Counted from the first letter of the stretch, positions 44,779-54,736 are shown. The stretch is 64,000 nt of DNA from Delftia tsuruhatensis NBRC 16741 (GCF_001571325.1 NZ_BCTO01000024.1:124001-188000), one strand, 5' to 3'. The notes: generated by a model from the sequence alone, not told the origin. Numbers and translations: made by a program.

Positions 44779-46142
44779 ACCTGCCAGCGCACGCCCCCCT
44801 GAGCGCTGAGCGACGCACCATTGCCCAGCATGCCCTGACCGTGCTGGCCGGGCAGCTGGCCGTGATGGCCTTCGGCGTGACCGACACCATCGTGGCGGGC
44901 CGCTATTCAGAAGAGGCGCTGGCGGCGCTGTCCGTGGGATCGGCCATCTTCGTGAGCGTCTACGTCTCGCTGATGGGCATTTTCCAGGCCCTGCTGCCGC
45001 TGTGGGCCGAGCACCGCGGCGCCGGACAGCCCCAGGCCATAGGCCGCACGCTGCGGCAGGCCATGTACATGCTGCTGGCGGCCTGCGCCGTGGGCATGGG
45101 CGTGCTGCTGTTTCCCGATGCACTGCTGCGCTGGGCCGATGTTCCGCTGCCGCTGCAGGTGCAGGTGCGGGCCTATCTCTCGGTGCTGGCCTGGAGCCTG
45201 CCGGCCGCCCTGCTGTTTCGCATCTACAGCACGCTCAACCAGGCGCTGGGCCACCCCTTGCTGGTGACCTGGCTGCAGCTGGTGTCGCTGCTGATCAAGA
45301 TCCCTTTGTCCATCTGGCTGGCCTTTGGCGGAGCCGGCCTGCCGGCCTTGGGCGCCGAAGGCTGCGCCTGGGCCACGCTGATCGTGAACTACGCCATGGT
45401 CGCGCTGGCCTTGTCTTTGATGCGCAGCCAACGCCTGTACGCACCGCTGGCGCTGTGGCAGCGCATGGAGCCGCCGGACTGGCCCCAGCTGGCGCAGTTC
45501 GCGCGCCTGGGCATTCCTGCGGGACTGGCGATTCTGGTGGAGGTGACATCGTTCACGCTGATGGCCTTGTTCGTGGCGCGCCAGGGCACGCTGGCCTCGG
45601 CCAGCCACCAGATCGCCGCCAACCTTGCGGCGCTGTGCTACATGGTGCCTCTGTCACTGGCCATTGCCACCAGCGCACGGGTCAGCTACTGGCGCGGCGC
45701 CGGCGACGAGGTCACGGCGCGGCGCCTGGTCGCCATGGGCTGGCGACTGGCGGCAATGGGCGGGTTGGTGCTGGCCTGTGCACTGTTGCTTTCCCGCGAG
45801 GGCCTGGCCCGCATCTACAGCGGCAACCCCGAGGTGGTGGCCATCACCGCCAGCCTGCTGGCCTGGGTGGCTGCCTACCATGTGGCGGACGCCATCCAGA
45901 CTTTCTGCATCTTCGTGCTGCGCTGCTACCGCATCACCGTGGCGCCACTGGTCATCTATTGCCTGCTGCTATGGGGTGGCGGTCTGGCCGGCGGATACTG
46001 GCTGGCCTATGGCACGGACAGCGTCCTGCCCGCCTGGCTGCACCCGGGCACGCCCGCCCCCTTCTGGGCCGGCAGCGCCTGTGCGCTGCTGGTGACCGCA
46101 GTGGTGTTCAGCGCGGTCGTACGCAAGGCCACAAACCGCTGA
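44775..46142 (+). CDS. MATE family efflux transporter
   Basis: 455 residues, 12 membrane segments in two bundles of six. The first helix region VLAGQLAVMAFGVTDTIVAGRYSEEALAALSVGSAIF is the MATE signature, and the second half repeats it with LARLGIPAGLAILVEVTSFTLMALFVARQGTLASASHQIAANL. It exports cationic or lipid-linked compounds in exchange for Na+ or H+. Co-translation with the ArnT-like gene suggests that both handle the same envelope molecule, although drug efflux cannot be excluded. It is convergent with phoR. Confidence 0.93.
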   Translation: MNLPAHAPLSAERRTIAQHALTVLAGQLAVMAFGVTDTIVAGRYSEEALAALSVGSAIFVSVYVSLMGIFQALLPLWAEHRGAGQPQAIGRTLRQAMYMLLAACAVGMGVLLFPDALLRWADVPLPLQVQVRAYLSVLAWSLPAALLFRIYSTLNQALGHPLLVTWLQLVSLLIKIPLSIWLAFGGAGLPALGAEGCAWATLIVNYAMVALALSLMRSQRLYAPLALWQRMEPPDWPQLAQFARLGIPAGLAILVEVTSFTLMALFVARQGTLASASHQIAANLAALCYMVPLSLAIATSARVSYWRGAGDEVTARRLVAMGWRLAAMGGLVLACALLLSREGLARIYSGNPEVVAITASLLAWVAAYHVADAIQTFCIFVLRCYRITVAPLVIYCLLLWGGGLAGGYWLAYGTDSVLPAWLHPGTPAPFWAGSACALLVTAVVFSAVVRKATNR

Positions 46143-46170
46143 GCGGGTAGCGGCCATCCGTCAGAGCGCG

Positions 46171-47586
46171 CTATGCGGCGCGGCTGCCCCGGCTGTCGCT
46201 GCTGTCACGGGCCTCGGGCGCAGGAATGCGCACCCGGCTGGCCGGAAAGGTCACCGAAAACTCCGATCCCTGGCCCGGCGCGCTGGTGATGCCCAGCTTG
46301 GCACCATGGCGCTGCAGCACATGCTTGACGATGGCCAGGCCCAGGCCCGTGCCGCCGGTATCGCGCGAACGGCTGCGGTCCACGCGGTAAAAGCGTTCCG
46401 TCAGGCGCGCCAGGTGCTTGGGCTCGATCCCTGGCCCGGAGTCCTGCACGGCAAAGCGTGCCGATCCATCGGGCAAGGTCTCCCAGGTGACGTCGATGCG
46501 CCCGCCTGCCGGTGTGTAGCGCATGGCGTTGGCCAGCAGGTTGGAGAAGGCGCTTTGCAGCTCGGCGCTGGCGCCGGCCACCTCGCCGGCCTGCGCCAGC
46601 ATCTCGGCCGACGGAAAGCTCAGCGCATGCGGCAGGGATTGCTTGCGCGTCAGCATGGACGACAGGCCGCGCGCCTCGTTTTCGCAGCGCTGCATGAGCT
46701 GGGCCACGGGCACCCATTCGTTGCTGCTGGGCAGCGGACTGCCCTCCAGGCGCGACAGCGCCAGCAGGTCTTCCACCAGATGCTGCATGCGCTCGGCCTG
46801 CTGGGCCATCAGGCCCAGGTAGCGGTTGCGTTCCTCGGGCTCCAGCGGCAGGTTCTGCAGCGTCTCGACAAAGCCCACGAGCACGGTCAGCGGCGTGCGG
46901 ATTTCATGCGAGACGTTGGCCACGAAGTCACGGCGCATGGCCTCGGCCTGCTCCACCGCGGTCACATCGCGCGCCAGCAGCAGCTTGCGCCCTTCGCCAT
47001 AGCCGTACAGTTGCACCGACAGCTTGACGGGGCGCGAGGCCGTGCTTTCGCGGCCCTGCATGACCAGATCGCGCGAGAAATCCTGGGTGGCGAAATAGGC
47101 GCTGAACTCGGGGTCGCGCACCAGGTTGCCAATGCTTTGCAGCAGGTCGCGTTCGGCATCGAAGCCGAACTGGCGCGCCGCGATCTGGTTGCACCATTCG
47201 ATGCGGCCGTCGGCATCCAGCAGGACCACGCCGTTGGGACTGGCCTGCAGGGCAGAAAGAATGTCATTGAGCCGCTGGTCGCCCTGCTGCACCTGCTGCA
47301 CGCTCTGGCGCAGCCAGCGGCGCATGCGCACGCTGGCTTCTCCCCAGATGCCGCTGAGTTCAGGCGCCTCCCGCAGCTCCGACTGGCGCAGCCAGGACAG
47401 CAGGCGCATGGCGTTCCAGCTGTCCACCAGCCACCAGATCCAGCCCGCGCACAACGCGCCCGCCAGGGCCGCCACGGCCTGTGACGCCATGCCGGGGCTG
47501 GAGGCCGCCATGGCGCCCCACAGCCACCATCCCAGCAATGCGCCCGCGATCTGGGACGCCAACAAGCGAAAACCTCGCCAACCCAT
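46171..47586 (-). CDS. phoR: Phosphate regulon sensor histidine kinase PhoR
   Basis: 471 residues from the ATG at 47586 (GAAGG upstream). Two membrane helices at about 8-26 and 32-56 enclose almost no periplasmic loop, as in E. coli PhoR. A basic charged region follows, then a PAS domain (about 103-205), the HisKA dimer domain with His227 in VANVSHEIRTPLTVL and a HATPase domain (N box NAMRYTPAGGRIDV, G1 DSGPGIEPKHL, G2 GGTGLGLAIVKHV). It phosphorylates PhoB at low phosphate, controlled by PstSCAB/PhoU. It is last in the operon, 99 bp after phoB. Confidence 0.95.
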   Translation of the reverse strand: MGWRGFRLLASQIAGALLGWWLWGAMAASSPGMASQAVAALAGALCAGWIWWLVDSWNAMRLLSWLRQSELREAPELSGIWGEASVRMRRWLRQSVQQVQQGDQRLNDILSALQASPNGVVLLDADGRIEWCNQIAARQFGFDAERDLLQSIGNLVRDPEFSAYFATQDFSRDLVMQGRESTASRPVKLSVQLYGYGEGRKLLLARDVTAVEQAEAMRRDFVANVSHEIRTPLTVLVGFVETLQNLPLEPEERNRYLGLMAQQAERMQHLVEDLLALSRLEGSPLPSSNEWVPVAQLMQRCENEARGLSSMLTRKQSLPHALSFPSAEMLAQAGEVAGASAELQSAFSNLLANAMRYTPAGGRIDVTWETLPDGSARFAVQDSGPGIEPKHLARLTERFYRVDRSRSRDTGGTGLGLAIVKHVLQRHGAKLGITSAPGQGSEFSVTFPASRVRIPAPEARDSSDSRGSRAA

Positions 47587-47636
47587 ACTTGCGCCTTCTT
47601 TGCGTTGTATTCGCTGCCTGGGGCAGCGGCGCCCGG

Positions 47637-47658
47637 GCATGGCCTGCGGGGGCCATGC
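47637..47658. other. Stable hairpin in the phoB-phoR gap
   Basis: GCATGGCC (47637-47644) pairs with GGCCATGC (47651-47658) around a 6-base loop, in the 99-bp spacer between phoB and phoR, with a second smaller inverted repeat GCTGCC/GGGCAGC nearby (about 47613-47627). No T-run follows, so read-through into phoR is expected; it may lower phoR relative to phoB. Confidence 0.5.
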
Positions 47659-47685
47659 GTGGATTCATTGGAACGCAGGACCGCC

Positions 47686-48381
47686 TCAGGCCAGCGCCTG
47701 CGCGCTGAGCCGGTAGCCGGCGCCCCGCACCGTTTCGATCAATGCACCGGCCATGCCCAGCGCCTCGCGCAGCCGCTTGACGTGGACGTCCACCGTGCGC
47801 TCCTCGATGAAGACGTGATCGCCCCAGACCTTGTCCAGCAACTGGGCACGGCTGTGCACACGCTCGGGGTGCTTCATCAGATAGTGCAGCAGCTTGAACT
47901 CGGTGGGGCCCACCTTGATCATGTCGCCCTGCCAGCTCACGCGGTGCGCGGCGGCGTCGAGCACCAGCTCGCCGATGCTGACCTTGTCCTGGATCTGCTC
48001 GGGCGCGCGGCGCCGCAGCACGGCACGGATGCGCGCCAGCAGCTCCTGGGTCGAGAAGGGCTTGGTGATGTAGTCATCGGCACCCGCATCGAGCCCCGCC
48101 ACCTTGTCCGGCTCATCGCCGCGCGCCGTGAGCATCAGGATGGGCACGGCCTTGGTGCGGCTGTCGGCGCGCCACTTGCGCGCCAGGGCCAGACCACTGG
48201 CACCGGGCAGCATCCAGTCGAGCAGGATCACGTCGGGCAGCACGGCATCGAGCTCGCGCTGCGCGGTCACGCCGTCCTCGGCCCAGACCGGCTGGAAGCC
48301 GTTGTGCCGCAGGTTGACAGCGATCAGCTCCGCGATGGCGGGCTCGTCCTCGACGATAAGGACCATGGGCATCTTCTTCAT
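47686..48381 (-). CDS. phoB: Phosphate regulon response regulator PhoB
   Basis: 231 residues. The receiver domain has the acidic pair Glu11, Asp12, phospho-acceptor Asp55 (VILLDWMLPG), Thr in MLTARG and Lys in YITKPF. The C-terminal OmpR-type winged helix has the recognition region EFKLLHYLMKHPERVHSRAQLLDKVWG and VDVHVKRLREAL. An ATG at 48372 is a minor alternative start. It binds Pho boxes such as those at 53020-53041 and 57248-57301. It lies between phoU and phoR. Confidence 0.96.
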   Translation of the reverse strand: MKKMPMVLIVEDEPAIAELIAVNLRHNGFQPVWAEDGVTAQRELDAVLPDVILLDWMLPGASGLALARKWRADSRTKAVPILMLTARGDEPDKVAGLDAGADDYITKPFSTQELLARIRAVLRRRAPEQIQDKVSIGELVLDAAAHRVSWQGDMIKVGPTEFKLLHYLMKHPERVHSRAQLLDKVWGDHVFIEERTVDVHVKRLREALGMAGALIETVRGAGYRLSAQALA

Positions 48382-48401
48382 CCGTTGTTCGCCTCCGGCA
48401 C

Positions 48402-49103
48402 TTACAGCACTGCCGACTCGATGGCATCCATGGTCTGGTGGCGGACATCCTTGCCCTCCACCAGATAGATGATCAGCTCGGCCACATTCTTGGAATGGTC
48501 ACCGATGCGCTCAATGGCCTTGGCCAGGAACAGCAGGTCCAGGCTGGCCGAGATGGTGCGCGGGTCTTCCATCATGTAGGTGATGAGCTTGCGCACGAAG
48601 CCGTCGAACTCCTGGTCGATCAGGTCATCTTCCTTGAGGATGGCCACGGCCGCCTTGGTGTCCAGGCGCGCAAAGGCGTCCAGCGTCTTGCGCAGCAGGC
48701 CCGAGGCCATCTCGGCCGCAGTGCGCAGGTCGCCCGTGGGCAGGGAGCGTGCGGCGCCGCTTTCGATGATGGACTTGACCATGCGCGCCATCTTGTGCGC
48801 TTCGTCGCCCATGCGCTCCAGGTTGGCCGTGGCCTTGGAGAAGGCGATCAGCAGGCGCAGATCGCGCGCCGTGGGCTGGCGCCGGGCAATGATGGACGAC
48901 AGTTCGTGGTCGATCTCCACTTCCATGGCATTGACGCGCTTTTCTGCGGCATCGACCTGCTCCACGGCCTCGATGCTGAAGCGCGACAGCGCATAGACGG
49001 CCTGGCGGATCTGGGACTCGACCAGACCGCCGAGTTCCATGACGCGCGCCGAGACGCGGTTGAGTTCGCTGTCGAACTGGCTGGAAAGGTGTTTTTCGGT
49101 CAT
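48402..49103 (-). CDS. phoU: Phosphate signalling protein PhoU
   Basis: 233 residues, two similar three-helix PhoU repeats. The first begins around FDSELNRVSARVMELGGLVE, the second with LDAFARLDTKAAVAILKEDDLID; metal-binding E/D-x-x-x-D type motifs occur (AFSKATANLERMGDEAHKMA and AKAIERIGDHSKNVAE). It links PstSCAB activity to PhoR and limits phosphate uptake. It follows pstB by 13 bp. Confidence 0.96.
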   Translation of the reverse strand: MTEKHLSSQFDSELNRVSARVMELGGLVESQIRQAVYALSRFSIEAVEQVDAAEKRVNAMEVEIDHELSSIIARRQPTARDLRLLIAFSKATANLERMGDEAHKMARMVKSIIESGAARSLPTGDLRTAAEMASGLLRKTLDAFARLDTKAAVAILKEDDLIDQEFDGFVRKLITYMMEDPRTISASLDLLFLAKAIERIGDHSKNVAELIIYLVEGKDVRHQTMDAIESAVL

Positions 49104-49116
49104 CGATGGCTCCTGC

Positions 49117-49899
49117 TCAGCCGAAGCGGCCGGTGATGTAGTCTTCCGTTTCCTTGCGCTGGGGCTTGAAGAACATCTGCTCGGTGTCTCCGAATTCCAC
49201 CAGGTCGCCCAGGTACATGTAGGCCGTGTAGTCGCTGCAGCGGGCCGCCTGCTGCATGTTGTGCGTGACGATGACGACGGTGTAGTCGTTCTTCAGTTCG
49301 GCAATCAGCTCCTCGATCTTGGCCGTGGAGATCGGGTCCAGGGCCGAGCAGGGCTCGTCGAGCAGCAGCACTTCGGGCTTGATGGCAATGCCGCGTGCAA
49401 TGCACAGGCGCTGCTGCTGGCCGCCGGACAGGCCCGAGCCGCTTTGCTGCAGCTTGTCCTTGACCTCGCCCCACAGGGCCGCCTTGCGCAGTGCCCATTC
49501 CACACGGTCGTCCATGTCGGAGGAGCTGAGGTTTTCAAACAGCTTCACGCCGAAGGCGATGTTGTCGTAGATGGACATGGGAAACGGCGTGGGCTTCTGG
49601 AACACCATGCCGACCTTGGCACGGATCAGCGCCACGTCCTGCTTGCTGGTCAGCAGGTTCTCGCCGTCCAGCAAAATCTGGCCTTCGGCGCGCTGCTCGG
49701 GATACAGCTCGAACATGCGGTTGAAGGTGCGCAGCAGCGTGGACTTGCCGCAGCCCGACGGGCCGATGAAAGCCGTGACCTTCTTTTCGGGAATGTCCAG
49801 GTTGATGCCCTTCAAGGCGTGGAACTTGCCGTAGTAGAAGTTCAGGTCGCGCACCGTCAGCTTGGAAGAGGTCAGCGCGCTGGAAGAGGTCGCAGTCAT
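49117..49899 (-). CDS. pstB: Phosphate ABC transporter ATP-binding protein
   Basis: 260 residues from the ATG at 49899, chosen for its AAGGA ribosome site; an ATG at 49938 on the pstA stop would add 13 residues. Walker A is GPSGCGKST (46-54), the Q-loop [17 protein letters not shown] is the PstB-specific form, the signature is LSGGQQQR and Walker [14 protein letters not shown]. The H-loop reads [12 protein letters not shown]. It powers phosphate uptake by PstAC. Confidence 0.97.
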   Translation of the reverse strand: MTATSSSALTSSKLTVRDLNFYYGKFHALKGINLDIPEKKVTAFIGPSGCGKSTLLRTFNRMFELYPEQRAEGQILLDGENLLTSKQDVALIRAKVGMVFQKPTPFPMSIYDNIAFGVKLFENLSSSDMDDRVEWALRKAALWGEVKDKLQQSGSGLSGGQQQRLCIARGIAIKPEVLLLDEPCSALDPISTAKIEELIAELKNDYTVVIVTHNMQQAARCSDYTAYMYLGDLVEFGDTEQMFFKPQRKETEDYITGRFG

Positions 49900-49937
49900 T
49901 GCGGAATCCTTGTCCTGGTTGATTGCTTGTTGCTGCA

Positions 49938-50822
49938 TTACTTCTGGCGTGTCAGGAAACGCGCCAGGATATTGAGACCGAGCACCGCCACGGTGATCAG
50001 GAACACACCGGCCCAGGCCAGTTGCTGCCAATTCTCGTAAGGGCTCATCGCGAACTTGAAGATGGTCACCGGCAGGCTGGCCATGGGCTTGGACAGGTCG
50101 GCATTCCAGAACTGGTTGTTCAGCGCCGTGAACAGCAGCGGGGCGGTCTCGCCGGCAATGCGGGCCACGGCCAGCAGCACGCCGGTGATCACGCCGGCGC
50201 GCGCTGCACGCAGCGTCACCATGATGATGACCTTCCACTTGGGCGTGCCCAGCGCGTAGGCGGCTTCGCGCAGGCTGGCAGGCACCAGCACAAGCATGTT
50301 CTCGGTGGTGCGGATGACCACGGGAATCACGATCAGCGCCAGCGCCACCACGCCCGCATAGCCGGAAAAGCTCTTGAAGCGCGCCACGACCACGGTGTAG
50401 ACGAACAGGCCGATCACGATGGACGGCGCCGACAGCAGGATGTCGTTGACGAAGCGTGTGGTATTGGCCAGCCAGCCACGCGCATCGTATTCAGCCAGGT
50501 AGACACCGGCCATCACGCCGATGGGCGTGCCCACGAACGTGGCCAGGGCCACCATGATCAGCGAGCCGAAGATGGCGTTGGCAATGCCGCCGGCCTCATT
50601 GGGCGGAGGCGTCATCTCGCTGAACAGTGCCAGGCTCAGGCCGCCGATGCCCAGGGTGATGGTCTCCCACAGAATCCAGATCAGCCAGAACACGCCGAAG
50701 GTCATGGCAGCCAGGGACAGGGTCAGCGCCACCTGGTTCACACGCTTGCGCTGGGCATACTTGGCCTGGCGCACGCGCGACAGCTCGGCGGCATTGATCA
50801 TCTTGGTGGAGGTGCTGCTCAC
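49938..50822 (-). CDS. pstA: Phosphate ABC transporter permease PstA
   Basis: 294 residues with six membrane helices. The MetI-type permease domain covers about 75-285, with the cytoplasmic coupling loop [30 protein letters not shown] (EAA motif). The cytoplasmic start is polar ([26 protein letters not shown]). The ATG overlaps the pstC stop (ATGA), and pstB follows after 38 bp. Confidence 0.96.
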   Translation of the reverse strand: MSSTSTKMINAAELSRVRQAKYAQRKRVNQVALTLSLAAMTFGVFWLIWILWETITLGIGGLSLALFSEMTPPPNEAGGIANAIFGSLIMVALATFVGTPIGVMAGVYLAEYDARGWLANTTRFVNDILLSAPSIVIGLFVYTVVVARFKSFSGYAGVVALALIVIPVVIRTTENMLVLVPASLREAAYALGTPKWKVIIMVTLRAARAGVITGVLLAVARIAGETAPLLFTALNNQFWNADLSKPMASLPVTIFKFAMSPYENWQQLAWAGVFLITVAVLGLNILARFLTRQK

Positions 50823-51841
50823 GAGCGTGCTCCTTCATTCTTTTGCAGGCGGTTGAGCAGGACCTTGGAGCAAGCCAGCACCACGAAGGTGATGAAGAAC
50901 AGCACCAGACCCAGATAGATCAGCGAAGCCTGGTGCAAGCCCTCGCCCGCTTCGGCGAACTCGTTGGCCAGGGCCGAGGTGATGCTGTTGGCAGCCTCGA
51001 AGACCGACAGCGAGTTGAGCTGGTTCATGTTGCCGATCACGAAGGTCACGGCCATGGTCTCGCCCAATGCACGGCCCAGGCCCAGCATCACGCCGCCGAG
51101 CACGCCGGTCTTGGTGTAGGGCAGAACCACCTTCCAGACCACTTCCCAGGTCGTGGAACCCAGGCCATAGGCGGACTCCTTGAGCAGGGCCGGAGTGACC
51201 TCGAACACATCGCGCATCACGGAGGCGATGAAGGGAATGATCATGATGGCCAGGATGATGCCGGCCGACAGGATGCCGATGCCCACCGGCGGGCCGGACA
51301 CGAAGGCCTCCAGATAGGGAACGCCCTGGAACAGCTTTTGCAGGGGCTGCTGCACATAGGTGGACAGCACGGGGCCGAACACCATCAGGCCCCACATGCC
51401 GTAGACGATGGAAGGCACGGCGGCCAGCAGCTCCACGGCCGTGCCCAGCGGGCGCTTGAGCCAGGCCGGCGACAGCTCGGTGAGGAACAGCGCGATGCCG
51501 AAGCTCACGGGCACCGCAATCAGCAATGCGATGGCCGAGGTGGCCAGCGTGCCGTAGATCATGACCAGGCCGCCGAATTCGTTGCGAACGGGGTCCCAGA
51601 CACTGCGGCCGAGGAAACTCAGGCCGTATTCATAGATGGCGGGCCAGGCACCGACCAGCAGCGAGGCCAGGATGGCCAGCAGCAGGCCCAGCGTCAGCAG
51701 CGCGGCCAGACGCGCGAGAGCGCCAAACAAGCGATCCGCCACGCGCCCCGACAGCATCGGGGGGCGTAGCGGAGAAGGTGTGCGTCGCTGGGAAGCCTGT
51801 GCAGAGGCGGCCAGCGAGTTCGAGGGCGACGTTGTGGACAC
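50819..51841 (-). CDS. pstC: Phosphate ABC transporter permease PstC
   Basis: 340 residues. A 35-residue polar N-terminus precedes six membrane helices; the EAA coupling loop is [33 protein letters not shown]. The segment [17 protein letters not shown] is typical of PstC. It forms the channel with PstA. An 88-bp spacer with a long hairpin separates it from pstS. Confidence 0.96.
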   Translation of the reverse strand: MSTTSPSNSLAASAQASQRRTPSPLRPPMLSGRVADRLFGALARLAALLTLGLLLAILASLLVGAWPAIYEYGLSFLGRSVWDPVRNEFGGLVMIYGTLATSAIALLIAVPVSFGIALFLTELSPAWLKRPLGTAVELLAAVPSIVYGMWGLMVFGPVLSTYVQQPLQKLFQGVPYLEAFVSGPPVGIGILSAGIILAIMIIPFIASVMRDVFEVTPALLKESAYGLGSTTWEVVWKVVLPYTKTGVLGGVMLGLGRALGETMAVTFVIGNMNQLNSLSVFEAANSITSALANEFAEAGEGLHQASLIYLGLVLFFITFVVLACSKVLLNRLQKNEGARS

Positions 51842-51877
51842 GTGAGGCGCCTTTATTCGCGGTTTGTGAAGGGATCA

Positions 51878-51919
51878 GGGGAGCCATGATGCACCTGCCG
51901 GCGGTGCGCCATGGCCCCC
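51878..51919. other. Hairpin in the pstS-pstC spacer
   Basis: Arms GGGG-A-GCCATG and CATGGC-CCCC enclose an inner GCACC/GGTGC stem, giving a long interrupted hairpin right behind the pstS stop on the reverse strand. Such intergenic hairpins commonly protect the mRNA of the abundant binding protein and reduce read-through into the permease genes. Confidence 0.55.
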
Positions 51920-51929
51920 TTTTCAGGGT

Positions 51930-52970
51930 TTACTTCAGGGAAATGGCAGTGCCGGAGGTGTCCTTGATCTGGCCCCAGGATTGGAAGATCACGTTCTTGA
52001 CGGCGTCAGGCATGGGCACGTAGTCCAGGTCGGTGGCGGTCTTGTCGCCGGACTTGTAGGCCCACTCGAAGAACTTCAGCGAGGCAGCGGCCTGTGCAGG
52101 CTTGTCCTGGGCCTTGTGCATGATGATGAAGGTGGCCGAGGTGATGGGCCATGCCTCCTTGCCAGGCTGGTTGGTCAGGATCTGGTAGAAGCTCTTGGCC
52201 CAGTCGGCACCGGCAGCAGCGGCCTTGAAGGTGGCGTCATCAGGGGACACGAAGGTGCCGCCTGCGGTCTGCAGCTGGGTGTAGGTCAGCTTGTTTTGCT
52301 TGACGTAGGCGTACTCGACGTAGCCGATGGAGTTGGGCAGGCGACCCACGAAGGCGGCCACGCCTTCGTTGCCCTTGCCGCCTGCGCCCGTGGGCCAGTT
52401 CACGGCCTTGCCTTCGCCAACCTTTTCCTTCCACTCGGCATTGACCTTGGACAGGTAGTTGGTGAAGCCGAAGGTGGTGCCCGAGCCGTCAGCGCGGCGC
52501 ACGGGAGCGATGGTGGCGTCAGGCAGGTTCACGCCCGGGTTCAGGGCCTTGATGGCCTCGTCATTCCACTTGCTGATCTTGCCCAGGTAGATGTCGCCCA
52601 GCACCTGGCCGGTCAGCTTGAGCTGGCCGGGCTGGATGCCCTTGATGTTGACCACGGGCACGATGCCGCCGATCACGGTGGGAAATTGCACCAGACCCTT
52701 CTTGGCCAGTTCTTCATCCTTGAGCGGCTCGTCGGAGGCGCCGAAGTCCACGGTCTTGGCTTCGATCTGCTTGATGCCGGCGCTGGAGCCCACGGACTGG
52801 TAGTTGATCTTCACGCCGGTGGCCTTGTTGTAGTCCGCAGCCCACTTGGAGTACAGCGGAGCCGGGAAGCTGGCGCCTGCGCCGGTGGCTTCCTGCTGAG
52901 CCAGGGCCTGGCCCACGCCGCCCGCAGACAGAGCACCAGCCACCAGAATGTGAATCACAGACAACTTCAT
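51930..52970 (-). CDS. pstS: Phosphate-binding protein PstS
   Basis: 346 residues from the ATG at 52970. Signal peptide [24 protein letters not shown], then [22 protein letters not shown], the standard start of the mature protein. Phosphate is bound through the [16 protein letters not shown] and RRADGSGTT regions. It delivers phosphate to PstAC in the periplasm. A Pho box 50-70 bp upstream and a hairpin behind it fit high, phosphate-starvation-induced expression of the first gene of the operon pstSCAB-phoUBR. Confidence 0.97.
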   Translation of the reverse strand: MKLSVIHILVAGALSAGGVGQALAQQEATGAGASFPAPLYSKWAADYNKATGVKINYQSVGSSAGIKQIEAKTVDFGASDEPLKDEELAKKGLVQFPTVIGGIVPVVNIKGIQPGQLKLTGQVLGDIYLGKISKWNDEAIKALNPGVNLPDATIAPVRRADGSGTTFGFTNYLSKVNAEWKEKVGEGKAVNWPTGAGGKGNEGVAAFVGRLPNSIGYVEYAYVKQNKLTYTQLQTAGGTFVSPDDATFKAAAAGADWAKSFYQILTNQPGKEAWPITSATFIIMHKAQDKPAQAAASLKFFEWAYKSGDKTATDLDYVPMPDAVKNVIFQSWGQIKDTSGTAISLK

Positions 52971-53008
52971 GTACAGACCTCTTAGGGGTTGAAAGATGCG
53001 ATGGCTGG

Positions 53009-53014
53009 ACTGTA
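53009..53014 (-). promoter_or_regulatory. -10 element of the pstS promoter
   Basis: TACAGT on the reverse strand, about nine bases after the second PhoB repeat, the spacing seen in PhoB-activated promoters where the Pho box replaces the -35. Confidence 0.5.
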
Positions 53015-53019
53015 AGAAG

Positions 53020-53041
53020 GCTTTGTGACATTGATGTGACA
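53020..53041 (-). promoter_or_regulatory. Pho box upstream of pstS
   Basis: Two direct repeats, TGTCACATCAA and TGTCACAAAGC, exactly 11 bp apart on the reverse strand, match the PhoB consensus (CTGTCAT repeats). The pair sits 50 bp from the pstS ATG and in front of the divergent ppx gene. Confidence 0.85.
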
Positions 53042-53217
53042 TGGAAAAAAGGCGTCACAAACAGCAGGCCTTCCCATGTAAGAACCCGGTCATCGCGATG
53101 TCACAATTCCGTCTTAGTCTTGTGTGTCGCACGAGCAGGCACCAGACAGGTGCAGCCCTGCCCCCTCGGACATCGCTGTGCAATCGTGCTCGACGAATCT
53201 TGATTGGCGTTTCTTTC

Positions 53218-54702
53218 ATGGCACCAGAATCCCTGCTCGCTGCCGTTGACCTCGGGTCCAACAGCTTTCGCCTCGAAATAGGCCGCGTCGGCAGCCACCA
53301 GCGCATAGAGCGCGTGGAATACCTCAAGGAAACCGTGCGCCAGGGCAATGGACTCAACGAGCGCCATGAACTGACTGACGAAGCCATGCAACGCGGCTGG
53401 GACTGCCTGGCACGCTTTGGCGAACGGCTGGCCGGCTTTGCGGCCGACCAGGTCCGCGCCGTGGCCACGCAGACCCTGCGCGAGGCCCGCAACCGCGATG
53501 TCTTCATCGCGCGAGGCAGCACCCTGCTGGGCTTTCCCATCGAAGTCATCTCGGGCGAGGAAGAGGCCCGGCTGATCTATCGCGGCGTCTCCAGCCTGCT
53601 GCCGCCATCGTCTCAACGGCGTCTGGTGGTGGACATTGGCGGGCGCTCCACCGAAGTCATCATCGGCCAGCATGGCGAAGCGCGCCAGGTGGCCTCCTAC
53701 CCCATAGGCAGCGTGGCCTGGAGCACGCAGTTCTTTGGCGAGGGCACGCTGTCGCGCGCGCACTTCTCGGCCGCCATCAAGGCGGCGCAGGCAGCCCTCA
53801 CCCAGACCGTATCGGCCTATCCAGCCACCGCCTGGGACTGCGCCTATGCATCGTCAGGCACGGCCAACGCCGTGGGAGACATCCTGGCGGCCAACGGCTA
53901 CTCCGGGCGGCTGATCACGCCCGACAGCCTGCGCTGGCTGCATGAGCAGTTGATGGACGCCGGCCACGTGGACCGCATCCGCCTGGCCGGACTCAAGGAA
54001 GACCGGCGAGCCGTCATCGCCGGCGGCCTGAGCATTCTGATGGCCGCCCTGGGCCTGCTGGGCATCGACGAACTGGAGGTTGCACAGGGCGCGCTGCGCC
54101 AGGGCGTGCTGCACGATCTGCTGGAACACGAGCCGCCTGCCGACCGCGAAGCCGCCGAGATCGCGGCGCTGCAACAGGACTTCGGCATTGACGCATCCCA
54201 CGCACTGCGTGTTCGCAAGGTGGCACGCTGGGCCTGGCAATCGCTGCAGGCGCAGCAGCCGCCCGATGCACTGGCCACGCACGCACTGGACACGGCTGCC
54301 AGCCTGCATGAGATCGGCATGCGCATCTCTCTGAGCGCCTACCACCGCCACGGCGCCTACATCACCGAACACTGCAGTGCCGCCACCTGGCCCGTGGAGC
54401 TGCGCGAACGCATCACCCAGCTGGTGCTTGGCCACCAGGGCAAGCTGCGCAAGCTCGAGGCTGCCATCGAGGACCGGGCCGTGGCCTGGCCATTGCTGGC
54501 GCTGCGCCTGGCCGTGCAGCTGTGCCACGCCCGGCGCGATCCCGATCTGCAGGGCATGCGCCTGCACCGCTCGGACAGCGTCTTTCACCTGACCGTACCG
54601 GAAGGCTGGACCAGGAGCTACCCCCAGTCCGCCCAGTTGCTGCGCACCGAAGCCGTGGCCTGGCAGAAGACGCCTTGGACGCTGCAGTTGCATCTGCACT
54701 GA
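53218..54702 (+). CDS. ppx: Exopolyphosphatase / guanosine pentaphosphatase, long form
   Basis: 494 residues from the ATG at 53218, close to E. coli Ppx. The ASKHA-fold phosphatase domains (1-310) have AAVDLGSNSFRL, the catalytic-Glu region SGEEEARLIYRGV and VVDIGGRSTEVIIG. The C-terminal HD-like domain (about 320-494) is present, with LDTAASLHEIGMRISLSAYHRHGAYI. It removes phosphate from polyphosphate ends or from pppGpp. It is divergent from pstS and convergent with ppk, and has a shorter paralogue at 57475. Confidence 0.94.
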   Translation: MAPESLLAAVDLGSNSFRLEIGRVGSHQRIERVEYLKETVRQGNGLNERHELTDEAMQRGWDCLARFGERLAGFAADQVRAVATQTLREARNRDVFIARGSTLLGFPIEVISGEEEARLIYRGVSSLLPPSSQRRLVVDIGGRSTEVIIGQHGEARQVASYPIGSVAWSTQFFGEGTLSRAHFSAAIKAAQAALTQTVSAYPATAWDCAYASSGTANAVGDILAANGYSGRLITPDSLRWLHEQLMDAGHVDRIRLAGLKEDRRAVIAGGLSILMAALGLLGIDELEVAQGALRQGVLHDLLEHEPPADREAAEIAALQQDFGIDASHALRVRKVARWAWQSLQAQQPPDALATHALDTAASLHEIGMRISLSAYHRHGAYITEHCSAATWPVELRERITQLVLGHQGKLRKLEAAIEDRAVAWPLLALRLAVQLCHARRDPDLQGMRLHRSDSVFHLTVPEGWTRSYPQSAQLLRTEAVAWQKTPWTLQLHLH

Positions 54703-54736
54703 ATGCCGAACGTCTCCGGCTGCCGCAGCGACAAGC

